Origin: Psychrobacter aestuarii
GTDB taxonomy: Bacteria; Pseudomonadota; Gammaproteobacteria; Pseudomonadales; Moraxellaceae
Direction of reading: 5' to 3'
Assembly (NCBI RefSeq): GCF_904846035.1
Contig: NZ_CAJGYT010000001.1
Span: 558,001 to 622,000, forward strand
DNA: 64,000 nucleotides
Under the pieces are notes generated by a model. That model saw only the letters and a program-made list of their open reading frames with translations. It did not search any database and was not told where the DNA came from. Positions 16,868 to 25,726 of this stretch are shown here, in pieces; the stretch's first letter is position 1, and each line of letters starts with the position of its first letter. Made by a program: the position numbers and the translations under genes.

Positions 16868-17641
16868 ATGTCAAAACTTCGCACCGAAACGGTTACAGAG
16901 GTTCACCACTGGAACGACTCTTTATTTAGCATCAAAACCACCCGTGATGACGGTTTGCGCTTCCGTAATGGCGAGTTTGCCATGATTGGTATCGTGGTTG
17001 ACGGTCGTCCGCTATTACGCGCGTACTCTATCGCGAGCGCCAACTACGAAGAGCATTTAGAGTTTTTCTCAATCAAAGTACCTGATGGCCCGCTCACCTC
17101 ACGCTTGCAACATATCAAAGTCGGCGATGAGCTGTTGGTCAGCAAAAAACCAACGGGCACCTTGGTACTTGACGACCTATTGCCAGGCAAACACCTATAT
17201 ATGCTCTCAACGGGTACTGGTCTTGCGCCGTTCTTAGCCCTTGCCCGCGACCCTGAGGTCTATGAGCGCTTTGAAAAAATCATCCTCGTCCACGGCGTGC
17301 GCCACACCAAAGACTTGGCATATCGTGACATGTTCGAAAATGAGCTGCCAAATGACGAAATCTTTGGCGAATGGTACCGCGAAAAGTTCATCTACTACCC
17401 AACCGTAACCCGTGAAGAATTCCGCAACCAAGGTCGTATCACTGACCTTATGAAATCAGGCAAATTCTTTGAAGACATCGGTCTGCCACCAATCAATAAA
17501 GAAGACGACCGCGTGATGCTGTGCGGCAGCATGCCGTTCAACGCTGAAGTCTCAGAGCTGCTTGACGGCTATGGCTTGACCGTATCACCACGTATGGGCG
17601 TGCAGGCAGACTACGTGGTTGAGCGTGCGTTCGTTGGTTAA
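16868..17641 (+). CDS. fpr: Ferredoxin--NADP(+) reductase
   Basis: A 257-residue FAD enzyme that passes electrons between NADPH and ferredoxin or flavodoxin, supplying iron-sulfur assembly and oxidative-stress repair. The FAD motif RAYSIAS is at residues 51-57, the NADP-binding motif LSTGTGLAPFLAL follows at about 116-128, and MLCGSMPFN near 219-227 is the second nucleotide-binding segment. The C-terminus ADYVVERAFVG matches the bacterial class (Azotobacter/Pseudomonas-like, ending in extra residues after the aromatic position). AACGAGGA is a good Shine-Dalgarno sequence. The gene is monocistronic and followed by the tRNA-Leu promoter. Confidence 0.95.
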   Translation: MSKLRTETVTEVHHWNDSLFSIKTTRDDGLRFRNGEFAMIGIVVDGRPLLRAYSIASANYEEHLEFFSIKVPDGPLTSRLQHIKVGDELLVSKKPTGTLVLDDLLPGKHLYMLSTGTGLAPFLALARDPEVYERFEKIILVHGVRHTKDLAYRDMFENELPNDEIFGEWYREKFIYYPTVTREEFRNQGRITDLMKSGKFFEDIGLPPINKEDDRVMLCGSMPFNAEVSELLDGYGLTVSPRMGVQADYVVERAFVG

Positions 17642-17704
17642 TCAGGAAATATCAGGGCTGGATGCGCCGCCAAGTAAAAAATATAAATTTTTTATAAAAA
17701 ATGC

Positions 17705-17732
17705 TTGACGGTCCAAAATATTCTGCTAGAAT
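17705..17732 (+). promoter_or_regulatory. Promoter of tRNA-Leu
   Basis: TTGACG (17705-17710) and TAGAAT (17727-17732) are 16 bases apart, about 80 bases upstream of the mature tRNA. A very A/T-rich stretch just before it (17680-17700) could act as an UP element. Confidence 0.75.
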
Positions 17733-17810
17733 ACGCAACCTATACAGCGAACACTGTAGCCCAATTAAGTAATCAAAACGTCTTTTGACAATAATGATTA
17801 CGCCTTACAT

Positions 17811-17897
17811 GCCAGTGTGATGGAATTGGTAGACATGACGGATTCAAAATCCGTTGCCTTTAAAAGCGTGTCGGTTCGAGTCCGACCACTGGTACCA
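17811..17897 (+). tRNA. tRNA-Leu (anticodon CAA)
   Basis: An 87-base class II tRNA with encoded CCA. The acceptor arms GCCAGTG and CACTGGT pair fully, the D arm has TGGAATTGGTAGAC, and the anticodon stem ACGGA/TCCGT encloses the loop TTCAAAA (anticodon CAA, reading UUG). A long variable arm follows, then the T arm with GGTTCGAGTCC and terminal ACCA. It has its own promoter and terminator. Confidence 0.97.
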
Positions 17898-17903
17898 TTT
17901 GAG

Positions 17904-17938
17904 AAAGCCCCGAGCGATGATGCTTGGGGCTTTTTTTT
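17904..17938 (+). terminator. Intrinsic terminator of the tRNA-Leu gene
   Basis: AAAGCCCCGAGC pairs with GCTTGGGGCTTT around GATGAT, followed by a run of T residues. Confidence 0.9.
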
Positions 17939-18039
17939 GGCTTATCGTAGCGCTAACGAACACTTATTCTTATCGCGCTTGGCAATACCCTACCACCAAA
18001 CGCTATTTCTTAGCATCTTGTCCTACTTTCTTATATCAC

Positions 18040-18420
18040 TTACAGCGTGCAAGCCACGCACAGCTTATTACCTGTCAAATCACGCACGTGCGCTACATAA
18101 ATATCCGCCATGCCATTGTTGCGCTGATTCGGCACCGTCTCACTGACTGCACCGAGTCTCATGGCGGTATGATAAAAGTCATCTACTGCGGCAGCACTTT
18201 GCGCTCTAAAGCCAATGGTCATGCCATTACCAAATGTCGCAGCCTCACCGTCAATCGGACGCGTCACCACAAAGAACTGTCCGTCCTGCATATAAATCAC
18301 GCGACCGTCTGAATTATCCTTGACCACTCCCGCTTTAATGCCCAGTGTGCCTAAGACGGCATCATAAAACAGCTTGGCGGCAGTAATATCATTGGTACCA
18401 ACGACGACATGGGTAAACAT
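18040..18420 (-). CDS. VOC-family (glyoxalase/bleomycin-resistance fold) protein
   Basis: A 126-residue protein of the vicinal-oxygen-chelate superfamily. It starts MFTHVVVGTNDITAAKLFYD and ends DIYVAHVRDLTGNKLCVAC, the two beta-alpha-beta repeats of a small glyoxalase-like domain. Such proteins bind a metal and act on diverse substrates or sequester drugs; the sequence does not reveal which. AAGGAGTC is a strong Shine-Dalgarno sequence. It starts 37 bases after the antiporter gene on the same strand and is probably cotranscribed with it. The link between the two is not obvious. Confidence 0.85.
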   Translation of the reverse strand: MFTHVVVGTNDITAAKLFYDAVLGTLGIKAGVVKDNSDGRVIYMQDGQFFVVTRPIDGEAATFGNGMTIGFRAQSAAAVDDFYHTAMRLGAVSETVPNQRNNGMADIYVAHVRDLTGNKLCVACTL

Positions 18421-18457
18421 AATGACTCCTTATAATAAGTTAAAAAAGTAATCAATC

Positions 18458-20197
18458 CTACGCCGTCTTTGGCTGATGATGTTTTAGCCCAATACTGCGC
18501 AGCATACCGCCACTATCGACTTCTTTAATGACCAGTGACCATTCTTCATTAATCACCACGGTGTCGCCTGATACAGGGTTGGCATCCAGATTGCTCAGCA
18601 CAAATTCCGCGACCGTCTGCTGCCAAACCACCGAAGACTGGACGTCTTTAAAAAAGGGCAAATCGGCAATTTTGACATTGGGCGATAGCAGCCAATCGCC
18701 ATAAAAATCGTTCATTTTTTGACGGTTAAATTTGGTATTGTTAAAGATTTTGGCAATCTCTGTGGCGTGATCGCCGCGCATGGCGTACCACACGATATCA
18801 TCGTACTCAAGCTGCGTGTCTGGCTCAACCACAATCAGCTGCTCATCACGCACTAAGGCAAAGACGTGGATTTCATTGACATTGACGCTGTTGGAGATGT
18901 CTTTTGGGTGTCGCCCGATGGCAAACGCGCCCTCTTTGACCTCAAACTCATAGAGGGTGATGCTCGCGGCATCCGACACCCACACCTCATGCTCTTCTTT
19001 GGGCACATCATGGCTGGGGATACGCACGCGAAACCAGTCCGCCATCATCGGGATGGTCATACCTTGCAAAATCAGCGACACCACCACCACACCAAAGGCG
19101 ATATCAAACAACAAAAATGCGCCTTGTACCGAGGACATGACGGGCAAAATGGCAAGCGTAATCGGCACAGCCCCGCGTAAGCCGACCCACGAGATAAAGC
19201 CTGCTTCGCGGTTTTTAAATTTAAAGGGTTTGACGCTACTAAAGACGGCAATAGGACGCGCCACAAAAATCATAAAGGCGGCGATGGCGACGGAATAATG
19301 CCAGACGTTTAGCACATTAGAGGGCGTGACCAGCAGACCGAGCACCACGAACAATACCGCTTGCGACAGCCATGCAAAGCTGTCCATCACACGCAGCACA
19401 TGTTCAGTCGCACGCACTTTGGTATTACCAATAATGACGCCTGCAAGATAGATGGCCAAAAAGCCGCTACCGCCTATCAAATTGGTCGCCGCAAATACCG
19501 CCAAACCTGCTGATAAGATTAAAATCGCGTACATACCTTCTGCCAAATGCAGTTTGGGCATCAGACGCGCCAGTAAGTAGCCAGCAAGCAGCCCAAATAC
19601 CAAGCCAAAGCCAATCTGCTGTGCCAACAACCAAACAAAACCAAACACTGTCTGCCCATCAGGGTCGACATTCAAGGCAATCAGTCCTGTGACGAGCAAA
19701 ATCGCCAAGGGGTCGTTCGCGCCTGATTCTAACTCTAAGGTCGCCTGTACCCGTGCATTCAGCTTGACCCCGCCATGACGCAACAAGGAGAACACCGCCG
19801 CCGCATCGGTCGAGCCGACAATCGCTGCCATCAGCATACCGATGCGCCAATCGACGTTTAGCAGCCATGTCACAAACGCGCCGAGCACCAGCACGGTAGC
19901 CAACACGCCCCACGTCGCCAGCACCACCGCAGGCTTAAGCCCCACGCGAAACGAGCGAAAGGAGGTGCGCAGGCCACCATCCAACAAAATACACGCCAGC
20001 GCCGCCTGCCCAATAAAGTTGGCCAGCCCATATTGTGAAAAATGGATACCCAAAATGCCCTGCTCGCCTGCCAACATACCCACAGCCAAAAACAGCAGCA
20101 ACAAAGGTATACCTAAACGTGCAGAGACGGTACTGGCTAAAATACTTGCAAATATCAACAATGCCCCTACCAAGTAGAGAACATTTAAGGTATCCAT
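18458..20197 (-). CDS. nhaP2: Potassium/proton antiporter, CPA1 family (NhaP2/CvrA type)
   Basis: A 579-residue inner-membrane exchanger expected to extrude K+ (or Na+) for H+. About twelve hydrophobic segments cover residues 5-390. The ion-binding core is visible as GSTDAAAVFSLLRHGG and LESGANDPLAILLV, together with GGSGFLAIYLAGVIIGNT and SWVGLRGAVPITLAI. The cytoplasmic C-terminus has an RCK/TrkA-C-like domain (IGRHPKDISNSVNVNEIHVF) and a further CorC/HlyC-like domain, the arrangement of NhaP2. The start is at 20197 with AAGGATAA upstream. An orphan hairpin terminator lies 90 bases further upstream. The symbol is by similarity. Confidence 0.85.
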   Translation of the reverse strand: MDTLNVLYLVGALLIFASILASTVSARLGIPLLLLFLAVGMLAGEQGILGIHFSQYGLANFIGQAALACILLDGGLRTSFRSFRVGLKPAVVLATWGVLATVLVLGAFVTWLLNVDWRIGMLMAAIVGSTDAAAVFSLLRHGGVKLNARVQATLELESGANDPLAILLVTGLIALNVDPDGQTVFGFVWLLAQQIGFGLVFGLLAGYLLARLMPKLHLAEGMYAILILSAGLAVFAATNLIGGSGFLAIYLAGVIIGNTKVRATEHVLRVMDSFAWLSQAVLFVVLGLLVTPSNVLNVWHYSVAIAAFMIFVARPIAVFSSVKPFKFKNREAGFISWVGLRGAVPITLAILPVMSSVQGAFLLFDIAFGVVVVSLILQGMTIPMMADWFRVRIPSHDVPKEEHEVWVSDAASITLYEFEVKEGAFAIGRHPKDISNSVNVNEIHVFALVRDEQLIVVEPDTQLEYDDIVWYAMRGDHATEIAKIFNNTKFNRQKMNDFYGDWLLSPNVKIADLPFFKDVQSSVVWQQTVAEFVLSNLDANPVSGDTVVINEEWSLVIKEVDSGGMLRSIGLKHHQPKTA

Positions 20198-20280
20198 GGT
20201 TTGTTATCCTTGTATCACATCGGCCGTGGTGCGCCTTGCGCGTCCTTGACGAATAAACGAGCGGTTATAAAGCGGCGATA

Positions 20281-20322
20281 AAAAAAGACACGATGGATTT
20301 TATCTACAAAATCCATCGTGTC
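20281..20322 (-). terminator. Strong orphan intrinsic terminator upstream of the antiporter gene
   Basis: Perfect 15-bp arms, GACACGATGGATTTT (20287-20301) and AAAATCCATCGTGTC (20308-20322), enclose a six-base loop. Read on the minus strand the hairpin is followed at once by six T residues (20286-20281). No minus-strand gene lies upstream: marR beyond it is on the plus strand. It therefore ends either a small RNA started in 20323-20440 or a conditional leader of the antiporter mRNA. The remainder of 20198-20432 shows no gene. Confidence 0.75.
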
Positions 20323-20432
20323 TGCCCTTTTAATATAACTGCCAGCGCGCGCCAGCACAACCGCAAAAACATCATAAATGTCATTTAAATGTGCCACTTA
20401 TGCCATAAGTTGCTGCGTTTGTCTTTGGTTTG

Positions 20433-20466
20433 TATAGTTGACACTATCAACCAATATTTATATAGT
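20433..20466 (+). promoter_or_regulatory. marR operon promoter with overlapping operator dyads
   Basis: TTGACA (20438-20443) and TATAGT (20461-20466) are separated by exactly 17 bases. Two short dyads overlap the -35: ATAGT-TGAC-ACTAT (20434-20447) and GTTGA-CACTA-TCAAC (20437-20451). This is the usual place for a MarR autorepressor site. Confidence 0.75.
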
Positions 20467-20500
20467 AAGCACGACTGTTTTTATCAGGTGCGCCCGCTTT

Positions 20501-20974
20501 ATGTCGTTTTTATCGTTAAGTGATACCTTGCATCAACTGATGCACCGTTATACCCATTTGCTGCGCACAGGCATTCATCAGCAAGGGATAGCGCTACCCA
20601 TCACCCAAATCCGCACGCTCAAAAGCATTCGCCATCGACCGCACAGCACCGCGCAGTCCATCGCCCAGCACATCCAGCGGGACAAAGCGCAAATCACCCG
20701 CGCGCTAAATGCGTTACTCAGCGAAAAGCTGATTTATAAAACGACCAACCCACACGACCAGCGCAGTACCTTATTGTCACTCACCACTCAAGGTGATGAG
20801 GTCATCGCCAAGCTGGAGATTGCTGAAGCGTGGGCGGCAGAGGCCATCACCGAGCAGCTTGATGATGAGCAACTGGCGCTTTTTTTACAGCTTTCACAGC
20901 GTATGCTGCTGCCCCACGCAGGCACGTTGGCTCATGACCGCACGCCTTTAGCCGCACCGACCCATCAGGAATGA
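20501..20974 (+). CDS. MarR-family transcriptional regulator
   Basis: A 157-residue winged-helix regulator. The DNA-binding part contains HSTAQSIAQHIQRDKAQITR followed by ALNALLSEKLIYK and the wing DQRSTLLSLTTQG, all standard MarR features. The frame is open back to 20438, but that stretch is the promoter itself, so the ATG at 20501 with AGGTG upstream is the start. The stop overlaps the next start by four bases (ATGA). Autoregulation is likely. The effector is unknown; the downstream ferric-siderophore reductase suggests an iron or oxidant signal, but the promoter has no recognisable Fur box. Confidence 0.87.
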   Translation: MSFLSLSDTLHQLMHRYTHLLRTGIHQQGIALPITQIRTLKSIRHRPHSTAQSIAQHIQRDKAQITRALNALLSEKLIYKTTNPHDQRSTLLSLTTQGDEVIAKLEIAEAWAAEAITEQLDDEQLALFLQLSQRMLLPHAGTLAHDRTPLAAPTHQE

Positions 20975-21732
20975 CCCTTATGCCAAAACCTGCCCCAAGA
21001 ACGCTCCAAGTCCTACATGCCGAGCAAATCACCCCGCACATGCGCCGCATCACACTGGGAGGCGCAGAGATGCACGACTTTCCAAAAGACCAAGAAAGCG
21101 CTTATATCAAGCTGTTATTTGATCAAGCAGGCAGCGAGCGCCCATTGATGCGTACCTATACCATCCGCACCCAGCGTGATACCGAGATTGATGTGGATTT
21201 TGTGGTACATGAGCAGACGGGCATTGCCTCACAGTGGGCATTGGATGCGCAAATCGGCGATACCATTCGCATCGGTGGTCCAGGTCCTGCCAAGCTGATG
21301 ACGCTTGATGCTGACTGGTTTTTGCTCGCAGGCGATATGACCGCGCTGCCTGCGATAAGCGTTAATTTAGAAAAACTGCCAGCGGATGCCACAGGCTATG
21401 CAGTGATTGAAATTGCCTCTGAAATGGATAAACAAGATTTAGTCAAGCCCGCAGGCGTAGAGGTGATTTGGGTCATTAATGCTACTACCAGCGCCACGCA
21501 CAGCCCACTGCTTGAGCAAATACGAGCGCTGACATGGCAAGACGGGCAGCCAAGTGTATGGGTAGCGTGTGAATTTCATAGCATGCGCCAGCTGCGCGAT
21601 TATTTTAAACACACACGCAGCGTGTCAAAGTCTCATCTGTATGTCTCAAGCTACTGGAAAATTGACCGTACCGAAGATGAACACAAGGTGGACAAGCGCC
21701 AAGACAGCGATGCCCATGACGCGTCATCATGA
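20971..21732 (+). CDS. Siderophore-interacting protein (FAD-dependent ferric-siderophore reductase)
   Basis: A 253-residue cytoplasmic flavoprotein of the SIP/ViuB family, which releases iron by reducing ferric siderophores. It has the FAD motif RTYTIR, DFVVHEQTGIASQWAL, the GGPGPAKL segment, and the C-terminal SIP domain with LLAGDMTALPAI and WVACEFHSMRQLRDYF, ending near SSYWKIDRTEDEH. An in-frame ATG at 20980 is an alternative start, but the four-base overlap with marR supports coupling at 20971. It also overlaps dinB by four bases. No siderophore receptor or synthesis gene is near. Confidence 0.9.
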   Translation: MTLMPKPAPRTLQVLHAEQITPHMRRITLGGAEMHDFPKDQESAYIKLLFDQAGSERPLMRTYTIRTQRDTEIDVDFVVHEQTGIASQWALDAQIGDTIRIGGPGPAKLMTLDADWFLLAGDMTALPAISVNLEKLPADATGYAVIEIASEMDKQDLVKPAGVEVIWVINATTSATHSPLLEQIRALTWQDGQPSVWVACEFHSMRQLRDYFKHTRSVSKSHLYVSSYWKIDRTEDEHKVDKRQDSDAHDASS

Positions 21733-22814
21733 CTGAAAATAGTGCGCCCCTACTACGTAAAATCATCCATATCGACATGGATGCTTTTTATGCCAGTGTC
21801 GAGCAGCGGGACAACCCCAGCTATCGCGGACAGCCGCTCGTGGTCGGTGGCGATCCTGATGGGCGCGGCGTGGTGGCGGCTGCCAGCTACGAAGTACGCG
21901 CCTTTGGTGTGCGCTCGGCAATGTCTTGTTTTGAGGCACGCAAGCGTTGTCCGAATGCTATTTTTGTGCGTCCGCGCTTTGAAATTTATCGCGCCATCAG
22001 TGCTCAGATTCGCGCATTAATGCATGAATTAACATCGCTGGTCGAACCGCTGTCCTTGGACGAAGCCTATCTGGACGTCACGGGACTGGAGAGGTACCAA
22101 GGCTCGGCAACACTTATGGCAAATCATCTGCGCGCACAGATTAAAGACGTGACAGGACTTAATGCCTCGGCAGGTGTATCGTTTAATAAAATGCTCGCCA
22201 AAATCGCCTCAGACATTAACAAGCCCAACGGCATTGCCGTCATCACGCCTGCGGATGCACACGCCTTTATCAGCAGCCTACCCATTGAGCGCTTTCACGG
22301 TATTGGCAAGGCGACCGCCAAGCGTCTGCATGAGATGGGCGTACATACAGGGGCGGACCTACGCGCGATAGAGGCGGCGACGCTGGTGCAGACCTTTGGT
22401 AAGCGCGGACAGTTTTATCACGATATCGCGCATGGTATGGACAATCGCCCTGTCAAAGCCACCCGCCAGCACAAGTCGGTCGGTGCGGAGACCACCTTTC
22501 ATCACAACTTAAATGACAACGCGCAGCTGATGCAGCATATCTACGCGCAAAACGCCGATGCCTTTCATCAATTACAAAAAAAGCAACTGACCGCTTTTAC
22601 CGTCACCTTAAAAGTTAAATACGCAGACTTTAGCCAAGTCACCCGCGCGCATACGGCGTCGTCTGCTTTTTTGCAACTGACCGACGCCCATCATTGGCTC
22701 GATAAGCTGTTTACCAGCATTCCCCGTGAACTACCGATTCGTTTGGTCGGCGTGACTTATTCTTCACTACAACCGATGCAAGAGGTTTACAGTCAGCCAA
22801 GTTTGTTTGAGTAG
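21729..22814 (+). CDS. dinB: DNA polymerase IV (DinB, Y-family)
   Basis: Translesion polymerase that bypasses damaged bases with low fidelity. The 361-residue protein shows the catalytic acidic residues Asp16 in HIDMDAFYASVE and Asp111-Glu112 in SLDEAYLDVTG. GRGVVAAASYEVRAFGVRSAM lies in the palm and fingers, and ASAGVSFNKMLAKIASDINK is the Y-family signature followed by the thumb. The length is slightly above the E. coli protein. A C-terminal beta-clamp motif QPSLFE resembles the QLxLF clamp-binding peptide. It begins inside the stop region of the siderophore-interacting gene (ATGA), so translation is coupled to an operon headed by a MarR regulator. I saw no LexA-type CTGT-N8-ACAG box at the marR promoter. 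Confidence 0.96.
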   Translation: MTENSAPLLRKIIHIDMDAFYASVEQRDNPSYRGQPLVVGGDPDGRGVVAAASYEVRAFGVRSAMSCFEARKRCPNAIFVRPRFEIYRAISAQIRALMHELTSLVEPLSLDEAYLDVTGLERYQGSATLMANHLRAQIKDVTGLNASAGVSFNKMLAKIASDINKPNGIAVITPADAHAFISSLPIERFHGIGKATAKRLHEMGVHTGADLRAIEAATLVQTFGKRGQFYHDIAHGMDNRPVKATRQHKSVGAETTFHHNLNDNAQLMQHIYAQNADAFHQLQKKQLTAFTVTLKVKYADFSQVTRAHTASSAFLQLTDAHHWLDKLFTSIPRELPIRLVGVTYSSLQPMQEVYSQPSLFE

Positions 22815-22956
22815 CGAGCTTTGTTTGGTGTTAGAGTTTAATTTTACTTAGGCTATTTTATGCCCTTAGCTCCTTTCCTTTTAGTAAAGCAAAACATCAC
22901 TTTTTTGCCGCTTTCTGCTACACTAGCGCCAAAATATTAACACCCTTTAATAAGTT

Positions 22957-24102
22957 ATGACTGCTATGACCGATGCTGCCCACACGCCTACAGACACCAC
23001 CAGCGATTACCTAAGCGTAAACGACTATGATTACGAGCTGCCCGATGCGCTGATTGCACGCTATCCATTGGCTCAGCGCTCTGCGTCAAGGTTGCTACAC
23101 TTGCCCGCTGGCGGTACGGCTCAGGATTATCAGTTTACCGACTTGCCTGACCTGCTCGGCGAAAATGACTTGATCGTTTTTAATGATACTAAGGTCATGA
23201 AAGCGCGTCTGTTTGGACAAAAGGACACAGGCGGTCGTGTGGAAGTGCTGGTCGAGCGCTTATTGACCGAGCTGCCTGACACTATTGCCGCAGACGATAG
23301 CCACTCAGCAACCGAGCATTTGGCACTGTGCCACATCAAAGCCAGCAAAGCGCCCAAAGTCGGTCAGCGCATCCTATTGGCAGACAATCAGATGGGCGCG
23401 GTCGTATTGGGTCGTCAAGAAAACTTATTCGTGGTGAGTTTTGACGCGCCTGTCCTGCCTGATTTGGAGCGTTTTGGCGAGCTGCCGATACCGCCTTATT
23501 TTGAGCGCCGCGCCGATGAGACAGACAATCAGCGCTATCAGACCGTCTTTCATGACCCAAGCAAACTTGCCAGCGTCGCCGCACCGACCGCGAGCCTACA
23601 CTTTGATGATAATGTGCTCCAAAAACTTGCCGATAAAGGCATACAGACCGCCTTTGTGACCTTGCATGTCGGCGCAGGCACGTTTGCCCCTGTGAAAACA
23701 GACAACTTATTAAACCACACCATGCACAGCGAATACGCGCACCTACCGCAAGATACGGCAGATATGATTAATGCCACGCATGCCAAAGGCGGTAAGGTAT
23801 TGGCGGTTGGCACGACGGTCACGCGCGTGCTCGAGACGGCATATCAAAAGACCGCACGAGATGGCGCGATGCTGAGCGCATGGTCGGGCGATACCGATAT
23901 CTTTATTTACCCTGGGTTTAAATTTGGGGTGATTGACCGCTTATTGACCAATTTTCATTTGCCAAAATCGACCCTTTTGATGCTGGTTGCGGCATTTTCA
24001 GGCAAGGCAGAGATTGAAGCTGCCTACGCACACGCGATTGCCAATGAGTACCGCTTTTTTAGTTACGGTGATGCGATGCTGCTGGAAAAAAAGACAAACT
24101 AA
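22957..24102 (+). CDS. queA: S-adenosylmethionine:tRNA ribosyltransferase-isomerase QueA
   Basis: Transfers and isomerises the ribose of SAM to 7-aminomethyl-7-deazaguanine in tRNA, giving epoxyqueuosine. The 381-residue protein has [16 protein letters not shown] at the N-terminus, then [56 protein letters not shown] and [13 protein letters not shown], all family blocks. Two in-frame ATGs at 22957 and 22966 compete; no Shine-Dalgarno sequence decides between them. The usual downstream tgt gene is not here. Confidence 0.96.
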   Translation: MTAMTDAAHTPTDTTSDYLSVNDYDYELPDALIARYPLAQRSASRLLHLPAGGTAQDYQFTDLPDLLGENDLIVFNDTKVMKARLFGQKDTGGRVEVLVERLLTELPDTIAADDSHSATEHLALCHIKASKAPKVGQRILLADNQMGAVVLGRQENLFVVSFDAPVLPDLERFGELPIPPYFERRADETDNQRYQTVFHDPSKLASVAAPTASLHFDDNVLQKLADKGIQTAFVTLHVGAGTFAPVKTDNLLNHTMHSEYAHLPQDTADMINATHAKGGKVLAVGTTVTRVLETAYQKTARDGAMLSAWSGDTDIFIYPGFKFGVIDRLLTNFHLPKSTLLMLVAAFSGKAEIEAAYAHAIANEYRFFSYGDAMLLEKKTN

Positions 24103-24328
24103 CGGTTAAAATTACATGCCAATCTCTAGCCAACAAAATTTGGTTATAAATAAGCTGGCAAAAGATGGTGTATTTTGTTATAAAAGTGTCAATGCCTTGC
24201 GTATTTGTACATAATCTGTGAAGTAAGATTGTCTTATCTGTCACTTATGTATGGACGTGATGATTATTTTTTTGACCCTATCTTTTGATGGTCGTTGGTA
24301 TTTTATCAGCTCTTATAAGGGACAACCC

Positions 24329-25669
24329 ATGTCTTGGTCGGTAGCGCATCCTTATCGTTTGAACAGCGTGTCTTATGCGGTATTTATTGCCCTGTGTACT
24401 TATGGGGCAACGGCATCCCTCTCATCACAAGCCGCCAATTTTGGTAGCTTGCAAATACACTCTACGCAAAACGAGCCACTGTCGGCCAGTATTGGGGTGA
24501 GTGACGTTGATGTAGCACATTTTTCTGCCTATTTGGCGAGCGATGTGCTGTATCAAGAGATGGGACTGACGCACAACCCGACCATATCAGCGCGATTCGT
24601 CGCTGATTCAGTGGACTATGGTCGCATCGTACTGACCAGCACTCAGCCGATTACCATGCCTTTTGCGGATGTGGTGCTGACGGTTAATAATAATGGCGAT
24701 CGTGACATCATTCCTAAAACCCTGCTGATGCCTTTGGTGCGTCCAGCTTTGATGCACACGCCACTGATGGTACAAAATAGTGCGCCGCCACCGCTGAGCG
24801 CTGCGCCGATAACATCGCATACGCCCGTACATACGCCATTGATGGCGCAGCAAGTTACAGCGATTCAGCCGTTAGCCGTTATCGCAACCGATGTGATGCC
24901 GCCGCTACCAAGTGCAGCAAAGACCCGCATGCCTGACGCGCCACTCCTTGCACAGCAAGCGCTGACGCAAACGCCGCTATTGGTCAAGACCATCACCCAT
25001 ATGCCGCCGCTGCCCAGTGCGCAACCAAGCGCCCCGATAAGCACCAATGCTAATGCACCATTACTCGCGCAGCAAAACGTACATCAAGCGCAAACCGAGC
25101 GCAGCGCCATCACGGTGCAGCAGCCCGTTGACTTAGCGCAAGCACTGGATACTGTACTGGTTCGTCAAACGACAGCACAGCCCTTAGCCGCACAGCAAGT
25201 GACCGAGCTGCCTGCACTACCGCGTAGCCAGCCGACAGCCACAGTGATAGAAGCGCCTTTGCAGGCAGCTACAGCGTTGCCATCTGCTGCCACGACGAAC
25301 ATCCAAACGACGCGCCGCATGTTACGACGCGCACAGCCCGACACGCCAGCTGAGCAGCTACAAACCGCCGCCAAGCCAAAACTGACGCCTGTACACATAC
25401 AGACCACCCGCCGCATTCAACGCACCGTCCTCCCTGAGCGTCCGCAGTTTTTGGATGACACCCGTGCGAATAATAATATCGCGCTTAACAGTAGCCATGA
25501 TATGCTAGATGATGCTATGTTATCTGACCTAACGGGCAGCAGCCACACCGTGGTACGGACACAGACCATTGCGTCCTTGCCTACTGCCGCTTATCAGCGC
25601 GCAGAGCTACCAATAAAAAATCAAAAAGCTATTGAGCTAGCGGCTCATTTGCAAGAATTAAGTAATTGA
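24329..25669 (+). CDS. FimV N-terminal (periplasmic) half encoded as a separate protein
   Basis: A 446-residue exported protein homologous to the N-terminal region of FimV, the inner-membrane hub protein of twitching motility and cell polarity. A signal peptide ends near SSQA/ANF (residues 34-36). The FimV N-domain follows: FGSLQIHSTQNEPLSASI and ITMPFADVVLTVNNNGDRD. The rest is Pro/Ala/Gln-rich with recurring units (PLMVQ, PLMAQQ and PLLAQQ alternating with PPLPSA) and two IQTTRR segments. No LysM domain and no membrane anchor are seen. The frame is open to 24251, but AAGGGA precedes the ATG at 24329 and a signal peptide begins there. Fifty-seven bases separate it from the gene for the other half; three in-frame stops lie between. 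Confidence 0.78.
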   Translation: MSWSVAHPYRLNSVSYAVFIALCTYGATASLSSQAANFGSLQIHSTQNEPLSASIGVSDVDVAHFSAYLASDVLYQEMGLTHNPTISARFVADSVDYGRIVLTSTQPITMPFADVVLTVNNNGDRDIIPKTLLMPLVRPALMHTPLMVQNSAPPPLSAAPITSHTPVHTPLMAQQVTAIQPLAVIATDVMPPLPSAAKTRMPDAPLLAQQALTQTPLLVKTITHMPPLPSAQPSAPISTNANAPLLAQQNVHQAQTERSAITVQQPVDLAQALDTVLVRQTTAQPLAAQQVTELPALPRSQPTATVIEAPLQAATALPSAATTNIQTTRRMLRRAQPDTPAEQLQTAAKPKLTPVHIQTTRRIQRTVLPERPQFLDDTRANNNIALNSSHDMLDDAMLSDLTGSSHTVVRTQTIASLPTAAYQRAELPIKNQKAIELAAHLQELSN

Positions 25670-25726
25670 TAATCGCATCAAATGACTGAACGATTATAAA
25701 CAGGACACGCAGGCGCGGGAGTTTTT

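Noticed and set aside
17817..18146. Plus-strand protein frame across the tRNA-Leu gene
   Set aside because: It runs through the tRNA and its terminator and has no coding features.
24700..25420. CRISPR-like or DNA tandem array in the FimV N-terminal gene
   Set aside because: The repetition is at the peptide level within one coding frame; units differ in length and sequence and there are no spacers.
25667..25726. FimV split as a single nonsense mutation or pseudogene
   Set aside because: Three in-frame stops, a new ribosome site and a start just before the membrane helix indicate two genes.
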